The notes under the pieces were generated by a model. That model was given only the letters and a program-made list of their open reading frames with translations. It made no database searches and had not been told where the DNA came from. The translations under genes and the position numbers were made by a program. A stretch of 64,000 nucleotides of DNA, taken from assembly GCA_963738325.1 (NCBI GenBank), contig CAVTWD010000009.1:496001-560000 (forward strand). The letters are read 5' to 3'. Of this stretch, positions 8,599 to 17,004 are shown piece after piece (the stretch's first letter is position 1; each line of letters starts with the position of its first letter). The DNA comes from CAVTWD01 sp963738325 (GTDB lineage Bacteria; Actinomycetota; Acidimicrobiia; Acidimicrobiales; Ilumatobacteraceae).

Positions 8599-8847
8599 GT
8601 GAAAGCGGGACGGAAGCGCGGGACGACACGGCGCCGGGCCCTCAAGGCATCTGTAGCCGCTCTGGTGACTGTCGGCAGCCTCGCTCTGGCGACCCCGTCG
8701 GCCTTCGCCATGAGCGTCATGACACGGCGACCCGCAGCCAGGCCGAGAGGAGCCACCGCGCAGTGCCGGGACGGCTCGTACTCTTTCACGCCGGTCCGCA
8801 AGGCCGCCTGCTGGAGGCACCGCGGCGTGAGGATCTGGTATCGGTAG
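8599..8847 (+). CDS. Small secreted protein with a DUF3761-like C-terminus
   Basis: An 82-residue protein with a classical signal peptide: a basic start (KAGRKRGTTRRR), a hydrophobic core 'ASVAALVTVGSLALA' and an A-x-A-type cleavage region 'PSAFA'. The mature part ends in 'CRDGSYSFTPVRKAACWRHRGV', which resembles the two-Cys DUF3761 motif (C-x-DGT-YS ... C-x-HHGGV), probably a small disulfide-stabilised extracellular domain. GTG 8599 has a good site (AGGAGG, 8588-8593, spacing 5). Codon use matches its neighbours. Function unknown. Confidence 0.72.
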   Translation: MKAGRKRGTTRRRALKASVAALVTVGSLALATPSAFAMSVMTRRPAARPRGATAQCRDGSYSFTPVRKAACWRHRGVRIWYR

Positions 8848-8867
8848 CAGGAGACTGACGGGGGCAG

Positions 8868-10602
8868 ATGGGCATCGCCCTCGGTCGACGGCTGCGCTGG
8901 CTCCGTAGCGTCCGCGCCCGGATGGTGGCGCTGGCGCTCGTGCCTGTCATCCCTCTGGTCGTCATCTACGCGCTGCAGGCGCGCGATCTACGGGAGCAGG
9001 GGCGCCACGACGCCTACGCCGACACTCAACGGCTCTCGCGGGTCGAGGCCGAGCGGGAAGCGGCCGACCTCGAGCGCACTCGCGCCGTGCTCGCCGCGTC
9101 CACCGATCTCGTCCAGACGAACCTCGCGTCCGGGTCCTGCGCCAGCTACCTGGCCAGCGTCGTGGAGCAGATCCCCGGCGCCGCGAACGTCTTCACGATG
9201 GGCGAGGACGGAAAGGTGCTCTGCCAGCGCGACCCCCGGCATCGCCGGGCTCGACCTGTCGGACCGCTGGTACGTGAAGGACGCCCGAGAGCTCGGGGAG
9301 TTCGTCGCCGAAGCCGAGCTCCCCGGACCACTCACGCCGAAACCGGCGATGGTCGCGGTGGTTCCCATCGACAAGGCTCCCGCGGCCTACATCGCCGCGG
9401 TGGTCTCGGTGGGGAGCGATCTGGCCGGCTTCCTCAGCGAGACCGGCCTGCCCGACGGTTCGAGCGCCCGCATCATCGACGACAGCGGCCATGTCCTCGC
9501 CAGCTCGGTGCCCGGCGCGCCGGTCGGTGGGGTGCTGCCCGTGAAGGAGATCGTCGATCAGGTCGTGGCCGGTTCCGCAGAAGGCACGGTCGAGGCGAGC
9601 GGTCTCGATCCGGCCCGGAGCGTCTACAGCTACGCCGATATCGGGCCGACCAACCAGACGGCATTCTCGCTGGTCGGCATCCCGAGCAAGTCCGCCTTCG
9701 CCGCCGCCGACCGCCAGCTCCGGGCCAACCTGATCGCCGGGGCCATCGTGACGACGTTGGCGTTGCTGGCGGCGCTGGCCATCGGCGAGCTCTCGGTCGC
9801 TCGACCCGTCCGCACGATCCTGGCGACCGTGCGCCGGATCGGCCGGGGTGACCTCGACGCCAGGACGGGAGCCACGGTGCGGTCGGGCGAGATGCGCGAT
9901 CTCGCGGGGGCCGTGGACGAGATGGCTTCCGACCTCCAGGAGCGCGACGAGTCGCTCCGAACGGCCAGCGACGAGCGGGAGCGGTTGTTGAGCGAGCTCC
10001 TCGGAGCTCAGGAGCAAGAGCGCAGCCGCATCGCCGCGGACATCCACGACGACACGATCCAGGCGATGGTCGCGGCCGGCCTGGAGGCGCAACTCCTGCG
10101 GCGCCGGCTCGAGGCACCGGACGACGTGGAGCGCGCCGCCAAGGTCGAGCAGACCATCCAACGCTCGATCGGACGCCTGCGCCATCTCGTCTTCGAGCTC
10201 GAGCCTCCGGCCACCGACGTGGGCCTGGAGGAGGGGATCGAGCTCTTCCTCGACGGCCTGCTCGTCGACTACGACGTAGAGGTGGATCTCCACACCGACG
10301 CCGACCTCGAGCCCACCGGCCTCGCTCGCCACGTGCTGTTCCGCAACATCCGGGAAGCGGCGCTGAACGCGGTGCGCCACGGTGGCGCGGATCGGCTCGA
10401 GATCGAAGTCGAGAGCGAGCGGGGCGGCATCGCCACACTCGTGCGCGACGATGGCAGTGGGTTCGACGCGAGCGAGCGCCTCCCCGTCGATCATCACGGC
10501 GTCAGGACGATGCGCGAGCGGGCTGAGGCACTGGGCGGGGATTTCCACATCGATTCGGCCGCCGGTGCCGGCACGACCGTGAGCTTCTGGCTTCCGCTAT
10601 GA
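8868..10602 (+). CDS. NarL-family sensor histidine kinase (apparent +1 frameshift near 9235)
   Basis: Read across one extra C in the run at 9233-9237, this is about 577 residues. It has an N-terminal membrane helix (MVALALVPVIPLVVIYALQA), an extracellular sensor region containing 'LDLSDRWYVKDARE' (dCache-like), a second helix at 'LIAGAIVTTLALLAALA', a HAMP linker, and a HisKA_3 domain with phospho-acceptor His in 'RSRIAADIHDDTIQAM'. The HATPase domain shows 'NIREAALNAVRHG' and 'DDGSGFD'. Without correction the first frame covers about 120 residues before diverging, and a second frame opens by 9274. The two LuxR-type regulators directly downstream are the likely partners. Confidence 0.82.
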
Positions 10603-10712
10603 GGCGTGGCTCGCCCGAGATGGCTGCTGGCACGCCGGAGTTTGTGCTCACATGGGATGCCACCGCTTCGGACCGGTGCCGAGATCAGCGAGCCAACGAA
10701 GGGTGAGGTGTC

Positions 10713-11385
10713 ATGACCGATCCTGAGCGCATCAAGGTGCTGATCATCGAGGACCACGCCATGATCGCCCACGGGTTGAGGGCGGCCATGGAGCCGTTCG
10801 AGGACATCGATGTCGTGGCGGTCGGATCCACCCTCCTCGAAGGTGAGCAGCTGGCCCGTGGGCATGACCCGGACGTGGTGGTGCTCGACTTCCGCCTGCC
10901 CGATGGAGAGGCCCCCGAGGGAATCCGCCGCCTCGCAAAGGCCCGGCCGAAGGCGAGGGTGCTGGTCGTGACGGCCGCGTCCGACTACCGCTCGGTCGTC
11001 CGCGCCCTGGAGGAAGGCGCCGCGGGCTATCTCCTCAAGGACCAGCCCATCGACGATCTCGTGGCCGGCATCCGAGGCGTCGCGGCAGGCGAGACGGTGG
11101 TGGCGCCGACGCTGCTCCCGCGCCTCCTCGCCCGTGTGACGCCGACCGCGGCGCCGGCGGCGAAGCTCAGCCGGCGTGAGATCGAGGTCCTGCAACTCCT
11201 GGCGGAGGGCCTCTCGACGGCCGAGCTGTCCGAGCGACTGCATCTGAGCGCCAACACCATCCGAAATCACGTGCAGAGCATCCTCACGCGGGCTGGGCGC
11301 GCATTCGAAGCTCGAGGCCGTGTCGATCGGGTTGCGCGAGGGGATCATCAGGGCACCGGAAACCGGCCCACGCAAGAGGGGGTAG
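10713..11385 (+). CDS. NarL/FixJ-type response regulator (apparent +1 frameshift near 11291)
   Basis: A receiver domain (acidic pair 'LIIEDHAM', acceptor Asp in 'VVVLDFRLPDG', Lys in 'GYLLKDQP') is followed by a LuxR-type HTH (LSRREIEVLQLLAEGLSTAE ... SANTIRNHVQSIL). Removing one G at 11290-11292 restores the expected end (LTRLGAHSKLEAVSIGLREG) with a TAG stop at 11383, for 223 residues. As written, the frame instead reads on into the next regulator, giving an apparent 464-residue fusion to 12107 that is probably an artefact. It follows the histidine kinase and is the likely cognate regulator. Confidence 0.82.
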
Positions 11386-11450
11386 ACGGGCTACCGGACT
11401 TGGTGCACCTGCACCTGTCCGGGCGTCCCCCGCCGTGGCTTGATGGTCAC

Positions 11451-12107
11451 ATGGGAATGCACCCGTCGGAGCAGATCCGCAGCGCAGTGATCATCGACGA
11501 TTGGGGGCTCGTGCGTCTCGGCGTGAAGGCTCTCCTGGCCAATGCCGGGATCCGGAGGGTTCGCACGGCGGCGACGGCCACGGCGGGCCTGGCGGGCCTC
11601 GAGCCTGACGAGGTCGGACTGGTGTGTGTGGGCGCCTGCGCCGACGCCGCGCTGCTCGATGTCGTCCGCCGGGTGCATCTCCGCTCGCATCGGATGCGCA
11701 TCGTCGCCCTCGTCGGCACCATCGACCAGGAGGAAGTCATCAGCCTGTTCGAGGCCGGCGCGAACGCCGTCGTGCCGCGCCGCGCGCAGGACGAGCAGCA
11801 GCTGGCCGGGGCGCTCGAGCACGCGTTGGCGGGCGAGCGTTACCTCGCTCCCATGCTCCTGACGGCCATGTTCGGCGAGCGCCAGCGCCCGGCTGTCCGT
11901 AGAGGGACGCGCTGCGCGCGGCTCACCGGCCGAGAGCAGTCGGTGCTCGAGCTCGTGGCCGGTGGTCGCACCAATCGCGAGATCGCCGAGACGCTCAACA
12001 TCGGCGCCGAGACGGTCAAGACCCACCTCACGAACGTCTACGCCAAGCTCGACGTGCGCAGCCGCCAACAAGCCGTCGGCGCCGCCATCTCACACGGGTT
12101 GATCTGA
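11451..12107 (+). CDS. LuxR-family regulator with degenerate receiver
   Basis: 218 residues. The N-terminal half has a receiver-like fold ('AVIIDDWGLVRLGVKALL' start, 'GANAVVPRRAQ' near the end), but the strand that should carry the phospho-acceptor reads 'VGLVCVGACAD', with no Asp at that position. The C-terminal half is a standard LuxR HTH: 'LTGREQSVLELVAGGRTNRE', 'GAETVKTHLTNVYAKLDV'. It probably acts independently of phosphorylation or through heterodimers with the preceding regulator. ATG 11451 is used; ATG 11457 is equally possible. It lies in the same frame as the uncorrected upstream regulator. Confidence 0.72.
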   Translation: MGMHPSEQIRSAVIIDDWGLVRLGVKALLANAGIRRVRTAATATAGLAGLEPDEVGLVCVGACADAALLDVVRRVHLRSHRMRIVALVGTIDQEEVISLFEAGANAVVPRRAQDEQQLAGALEHALAGERYLAPMLLTAMFGERQRPAVRRGTRCARLTGREQSVLELVAGGRTNREIAETLNIGAETVKTHLTNVYAKLDVRSRQQAVGAAISHGLI

Positions 12108-12215
12108 CTCCGCCCCGGCGCCGGGGTCCACCCGTCAGCGCGGGACCCTCCATGTCCTTTTGATCCGGGCGGGCCGTCCGCGGCGTGGGCGGGAAGCAGG
12201 AAACGGACCCTCGCG

Positions 12216-12871
12216 GGCGCCTGCTCCGATTCCTACGGTGCTCCCAAGGTCCTGGGCTGGCTGGCGCACGGCGAGCTGTTCGATCACGGTCGCCTCCCGG
12301 TGGTCACCGCGCTCGCCGCGGTAGGCCTCGTCGTAGCGATCGTGCAGGCGCGTCGAGATCCTCGCTGCCGGGCTGTCGTCGGCTTCTTCACCCTCAGGCT
12401 GATCCTCTACTTCGGCCGGCCCACCCTGGGCCGGTTCCTCGACCTCGTTCCGCCCGCCCACCACAACGTCTTCCTCCAGCGGATGATCATCGGGGTGCAC
12501 CTGGGAGGGGTCCTGCTGGCCGGTATCGGCGTGGCCGCACTGGCCCGTGGCGCCGGCGCAATGATTGGTGCAGCTGGCAGCCGCTGGGGGGTGACGCGTC
12601 GACCCGAGGCGTCGGCGTGCTGCCCGCGCTCGGTGTCGACGCGCTCGCCGTGGGGTTGGCCCCGGCATGGCTCGAAGCCCGTCACTCCACCGACGAGAAC
12701 AGCCAGTGGGCGGCGCAGCAACGCGCCTCCGACACCGGCACGGACAGTTAGGACGTCGCCGCGCTCGTTCACCTGGCCGAGACGCGGGGCGACGGACGCA
12801 TCTACGCCGGCCTCTTGACCAACTGGGGCAACGATGACCGCATCGGCTACGTGCCGGCGGTCATCGAGCTA
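12216..12871 (+). pseudogene. Left fragment of a decayed multi-pass membrane protein, cut by an IS
   Basis: Reading from about 12216, the translation shows 'SYGAPKVLGWLAHGELFDHG', a membrane helix 'VVTALAAVGLVVAIVQARR' and 'HHNVFLQRMIIGVHLGGVLLAG'. After a frame change near 12590, it continues with 'GVLPALGVDALAVGLAPAWL', a TAG stop at 12749-12751, and then 'GDGRIYAGLLTNWGNDDRIG'. This resembles the C-terminal half of large actinobacterial membrane proteins of the 6-pyruvoyl-tetrahydropterin-synthase-related type. It lacks a start and has a frameshift and an internal stop, so it is a relic. The IS982-like element interrupts it at the CTAG beginning at 12872. Confidence 0.6.
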
Positions 12872-13898
12872 CTAGATGACTAATTCGAAGGGGTCGTTAG
12901 TAGTCGTAGGCGGTGAGGGAGCGGAGCACTGGTTGGCCGGTGTGGTCGTTGTGCCAGATGGCGGCGGTGAGGGCGAGAAGGCGTTGGAGGACTCGAACAA
13001 CGACGCCACCTGGTGTTCTGCCGCCGTGGCGTTCGAGGTCGAGTTGGCCTTTCAACGTGTCGTTGATGGATTCGATGATTTGACGGAACGGTTTGAGCAG
13101 TCGGGCGCCGGGACGAGATGGTTCGCGCTTGAACGTGGGGCGCAGCAGGTGCACTCCGTGATCGGTGAGGAAGGTCTCGAACTCGCGGCTGGCGTAGCCC
13201 TTGTCGGCGATGAGGATCTGACCGGCCCGGGCGCCCAGCAGGTCGGGGTCGGTCTCGAACAGGTCTCGGGCGATGTCGCGTTCGTCGAGTTTGGGGTGGG
13301 CCAGGGCGTAGGTGATGGGCAGCCCGCCGGGAGTGCAGACGAGGTGCAGGCGCAGGCCCCAGAAGTAGCGGGAGTGGCTGGCGCAGTAGCCGTAGCCGGC
13401 CCAGCCGGCCAGATTCGAACGGCGGGCGGTGGGCCGGGATCGGCCGCATTCCACCGGGGTCGAGTCGATGATCCAGGTGTCGTCACACCACGCCCGAGTG
13501 TCGACCGCCAAGACTCGGATCAGCGCCTGGAGCAGGCCCGACGCCGCCCGCAGCCGCCGGTTGTAGCCGGACTGGCGAGGCAGATAGGGGAACAGGTGCA
13601 CCAGGTGGCAGCGGGCATAACGCAACCAGCGCGTCTCGGATGTGAACCCCAACAGCGCCTGCAACACCGCCACCGTCGCCAACTCGGCGTCACTCAGTCT
13701 GGGCTCGATGCCCACCACCGGGCGCACCGGCGCCAAGCTCGGGTCATCCTTCAACGCGTCATCGATACGGACGTACAGTGCAGTCGCGAGGGTGTCCAGG
13801 TCGGCGTCCATGAGACCTCCACGGTCGAACGGAGTAGCAACGCCGATCGTGGACGCTCTCGCCGCGTCAGGCGCGGACCCTTGGAATCACTCGTCTAG
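12872..13898 (-). mobile_element. IS982-like insertion sequence, copy 1, with CTAG target copies
   Basis: CTAG stands at both ends (12872-12875 and 13895-13898) around about 1,019 bp. The ends form imperfect terminal inverted repeats: ATGACTAATTCG on the left against ACGAGTGATTCC on the right strand. It carries one full-length transposase on the minus strand. Removing the element and one CTAG rejoins the reading frame of the flanking relic (GAG CTA CTA GAT CTC GGT), which supports CTAG as the target duplication. It is related to but clearly diverged from the copy at 51524-52547. Confidence 0.82.
12897..13811 (-). CDS. IS982-like family transposase (intact)
   Basis: A 304-residue DDE transposase starting MDADLDTLATALYVRIDDAL. 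The catalytic Asp residues are in 'DDTWIIDSTPVECGRSR' and 'ILIADKGYAS', and the Glu is in 'IIESINDTLKGQLD'. The N-terminal sequence is the form usually labelled IS982 family in actinobacteria; the IS5-type DDE fold is shared, so the family name is likely but not certain. The frame is complete. The start lies about 83 bp inside the right end of the element. It is the only undamaged transposase in the window and could act on the damaged second copy. Confidence 0.85.
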   Translation of the reverse strand: MDADLDTLATALYVRIDDALKDDPSLAPVRPVVGIEPRLSDAELATVAVLQALLGFTSETRWLRYARCHLVHLFPYLPRQSGYNRRLRAASGLLQALIRVLAVDTRAWCDDTWIIDSTPVECGRSRPTARRSNLAGWAGYGYCASHSRYFWGLRLHLVCTPGGLPITYALAHPKLDERDIARDLFETDPDLLGARAGQILIADKGYASREFETFLTDHGVHLLRPTFKREPSRPGARLLKPFRQIIESINDTLKGQLDLERHGGRTPGGVVVRVLQRLLALTAAIWHNDHTGQPVLRSLTAYDY

Positions 13899-13992
13899 AT
13901 CTCGGTGCGGACGGAGTGGGCTCCACGGGTCGGGTCCCACCCTGACCGAGTCGTCAGAGGGACGCTTCGACGACGCCAACCCGGCGGCGAGA
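13899..13992 (+). pseudogene. Right fragment of the decayed membrane protein, downstream of the IS
   Basis: Directly after the second CTAG the frame reads 'LGADGVGSTGR', then a frame change and 'PTLTESSEGRFDDANPAARA'. Together with the left fragment (VPAVIELLD before the IS), this restores a continuous motif of the type V-P-V-x-x-L ... D-V-x-x-V-G-x-T-x-R-x-x-S ... F-D-D-x-N-P typical of the large membrane proteins named for the left fragment. No stop-free continuation is seen after about 13992. About 225 bp without recognisable features then lead to the surface-protein gene. Confidence 0.5.
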
Positions 13993-14217
13993 GCGGGTGG
14001 TGAGGGCGCCAGAGAACCGACGAGCGCGGACTGGCGAAATTGTCGGAGCCGCCGACGGACCCGTGGGGGATGCTCGTCACCTCCGCGGGTGGTTTCGCGC
14101 GCTCCGTGCTCGTGACGCACGGTTGCCACGCGCTCTGCGCCGAACGTCGCGCCGACCGTGATGCCCGGGTTCGGGAGGCGGCGACCCGGAGTAACCTCCA
14201 TGAGGCGGAGGGAACGC

Positions 14218-15847
14218 ATGGGCGGAAGGGAATTGGGTTCGAAGCTGGCGGGCGGAGTGTTGGCGGTGGGAGTTGTCGCGCTCGGCGTGCCGGCCGGAGC
14301 ACTCGCGGCGCCCGCGGCGACGAGCGTGGCCCCGCGCGCTCCCGCGACGACGGTGGCGACGCGCCCGGTGACGACGGTGGCCCTCCGCCCCCCGGCGACG
14401 ACCGTCGCACCGGCGACGACCGTCGCACCGCGCCCACCGGCGACGACCGTCGCACCGCTCCCCCCCGCGGCGAAGTCCCGCCCGCCCACGGCGACGACTC
14501 GCCCCCCCACCGTGCCGCCGCGCGCCCCGATCGTTCAGGCCGCGCCGCGTGCTCGGCATGGCCGTCATCCGGCTCCAGCTCAACGGCACGCTCGTCGCGG
14601 GCGGGTCCGCGAACCTCGTCGTCGCCTTCCAGAACAAGGGCCCGAATCCTGCCCCGAACGCTCGCCTCTCGGTCACGTTCTCGGCCCCGGTGGGGATCCA
14701 GGTCACGTCGACGAGCGCTGGGGCGAGGTGCTCGGCATCCAACGCCCTGAGCTGCTCGGCCGGCACCCTCGCCAAGGGCAAGACCGTGACGATCCGCGCC
14801 ACCGTGAGGGTGTCGTCGACCGCCACCGGAGGGCTCCAAGTGAGGGCGACGGCTTCGTCGAACCTGCCCGACCCGAACCCGGGCGACAACGCGAAGTCGC
14901 TGCGGAAGCCGATCAGCACCAGCGCTGACCTCGTCCTGAGCCAGTCGATCTCTCCGAACCCGCCGGTGCCGAGGGCGACCGTCACGATCCGGGACTCGGT
15001 GACGAACCACGGGCCGTCGGATGCCCGCAATGTCGTGGTCACGCTGAGCGTCCCGGCGGGAGCGTCGCTGTCGGGCGCCAGTGGGAGCTGCAGCGGCGGC
15101 GGCTCGAAGCTCACCTGCGGCGTCGGCTCGCTCTCGGCCGGTAGCAGCGCGTCCGTGCAGCTCACGATCACCTTGACCGGGCTCTCGGCCGGTTCACAGC
15201 TGCGGACCGCGGCCTCCGTGAAATCGGCCACCAGGGATCCGAACAACGGCAACAACTCGGCCTCGGCCTCCTACCCCGTGGCCGCCGCCACCGCGGATCT
15301 GTCCATCTCGGCTTCCACGAGCCCGTCCGCGGCCGTGCGCGGGGCCCAAGTGGAGCTCTTCGTGGCCGTCAACAACAGTGGCCCTTCCGACTCCGAGGGT
15401 GTGGTCGTCACCGATACCTTGCCGGTCGGGCTGCGCTTCCTGTCCGCGTCGAGCACGGCGGGTGGATGCAGCGCCATCGGCAACACGATCATCTGTGAGC
15501 TGGGAACCATCCCGGCCGGCAGTGGAGCATCGATCACGATCCTGGCGCAGGTCTCCGCCTTCGCCCTGTTGGGACCGCTCGGCAACAGTGCTTCGGTGAG
15601 CTCCGACACGAGCGACCGGAACCTCGCCGACAACGAGGCCAGCGCGACGTTGTCGGTCACCTCGACGCCGACCCCTGGCACCACGCCACCTCCGGTGGCC
15701 AACGTCGCCGACGCGACGAGCACGACGATCTCGACGCTGCCCCGCACGGGCGAGCACAACTCGCCGTTGGCGATGGCGTCGATGCTGCTGGCGCTCGGGA
15801 TCTTGCTGGTCGCCGTCGGCTTCCGGCGCTACGACGCCCGCGACTGA
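14218..15847 (+). CDS. LPXTG-anchored surface protein with DUF11 repeats (apparent +1 frameshift near 14545)
   Basis: About 542 residues when one extra C near 14541-14549 is skipped. ATG 14218 has GGAGGG 5 bases upstream. Order: signal peptide (LAGGVLAVGVVALGVPAGALAA); a Pro/Thr-rich linker built on repeated TTVAPPA units, encoded by three near-identical 20-bp copies at 14392-14456; three DUF11-type beta-sandwich repeats (for example 'ADLSISASTSPSAAVRGAQV' and 'TDTLPVGLRFLSASS'); and a C-terminal sorting signal with LPRTG, a hydrophobic helix (MASMLLALGILLVAVGF) and the basic tail RRYDARD. Sortase should attach it to the cell wall. Its 3' end overlaps the convergent glycosyltransferase gene by 19 bp. 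Confidence 0.8.
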
Positions 15848-17004
15848 CTCCGGCGCCATCTCGGCGACCGGTCGGCGGGCGTGCGCGCGCCGAGGCTCAG
15901 GTACAGCGCTTCGGTGGCGTCGGTGGCGGCATCCCATGAGTAACGGGCGCGAACCTCCTCACCGAACTCCTTGGCCGCTCGCTGCTCCTCGCCCCGGCGG
16001 TCGAGGGCCTCGGTGATCGAGCTGGCGAGTGCCTCGATGTCGCCGGGCGGCACCAACCGGCGAGCGGGGCCGCTGTCGCCAAGGACCTCGAGGTGCGGTG
16101 GGATCGAGCTGGCCACCACCGAGCGGTCGTAGGACAAGGCCTCGAGCAGCGTCAGCGGGAGCCCCTCGAGCAGCGAGGGGAGCACGAACAGCGCCGCGTT
16201 CGAATACAGCTCCTGGAGGACATCGCCGAACACGAACCCGGTCATGATGACCCGCGAGTCCTGCCGGGCGAGCTTGTGGAGCGCCTCCACGTACCCGTGG
16301 GTGAAGCTTGAGCCGCCCGCGATCACGAGCGGGATGTCGCGATCGATCCGGCCGAGCGCCCGAATCAAGAGATCGGGCGCCTTCTCGGGCACGAGCCGGC
16401 CGACGAAGAGGATGAATGGATCAGTCGACAGCCCGTATTGCTCAGTGATCGCCGAGGCAGGGCGGAACGCCGGCTCAGGGGCGCCGTTGCCGATGTGCAC
16501 CGTCTCGCGCCGGTAGCGCTGCCAGTAGGCCTCCTGCAGCGACTGCGAAACGACGATCGTCGCGTGCGGCACTCGGGCGCTCATCCATCCCGCGGTGTTG
16601 AGCATCGTCTGGGCGGTGCGCCCCCACTTGGCCCGTTCCTGATCGAAGCCATGGATGGTCTGCACCACCGTCGCCCCGCTGAGGTAGCGGGGCAGGGGTG
16701 TGAAGATCCCCGGGCCGATGGCGTGGAAGTGCACCACGTCGTAGCCATCGTTGAGGGTGGCCAAGGCGGCCCGCCCGCACTGGCTGAGCGCCTCGAAGTG
16801 CTTGGTGGCCAGGGCCTGGTGGTAGACGAGATGCATGCCGCGGTGTTGCCGGGGCGCCAGTCCGGAGTAGTTCGGGCGGCAGAACACCGTCACGTCGTGG
16901 CCGCGCAGGGCCAGCCGAGAGCCGATCTCCTCGACGTGGCGCTCGACCCCCCCGAAGGTGGCTGGCACACCGCGCTGGCCGATCATTGCGATGCGCAGGC
17001 TCAC
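15829..17004 (-). CDS. GT4-family glycosyltransferase
   Basis: A 391-residue GT-B fold glycosyltransferase. The N-terminal domain starts 'RIAMIGQRGVPATFGGVERH', typical of the group including rhamnosyltransferase-like WsaF/DUF1972 proteins. The nucleotide-sugar domain shows 'PFILFVGRLVPEKAPDLLI', 'VIMTGFVFGD' and the E-x7-E motif in 'LPSLLEGLPLTLLEALSY'. It transfers a sugar from an NDP-sugar during repeat-unit assembly at the cytoplasmic face; the sugar is not predictable. Its start overlaps the stop of the preceding minus-strand gene by 4 bases, so the two glycosyltransferases are cotranscribed. Confidence 0.88.
   Translation of the reverse strand: MSLRIAMIGQRGVPATFGGVERHVEEIGSRLALRGHDVTVFCRPNYSGLAPRQHRGMHLVYHQALATKHFEALSQCGRAALATLNDGYDVVHFHAIGPGIFTPLPRYLSGATVVQTIHGFDQERAKWGRTAQTMLNTAGWMSARVPHATIVVSQSLQEAYWQRYRRETVHIGNGAPEPAFRPASAITEQYGLSTDPFILFVGRLVPEKAPDLLIRALGRIDRDIPLVIAGGSSFTHGYVEALHKLARQDSRVIMTGFVFGDVLQELYSNAALFVLPSLLEGLPLTLLEALSYDRSVVASSIPPHLEVLGDSGPARRLVPPGDIEALASSITEALDRRGEEQRAAKEFGEEVRARYSWDAATDATEALYLSLGARTPADRSPRWRRSQSRAS

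Noticed and set aside
10713..12107. A single 464-residue double response regulator
   Set aside because: The join is out of frame with the expected HTH end of the first regulator; one extra G explains it, and the two proteins each have complete domains.
14392..14456. Tandem repeat as a CRISPR or intergenic array
   Set aside because: The three 20-bp copies are coding repeats of the Pro/Thr linker in the surface protein. No CRISPR array or cas gene was seen in the window.
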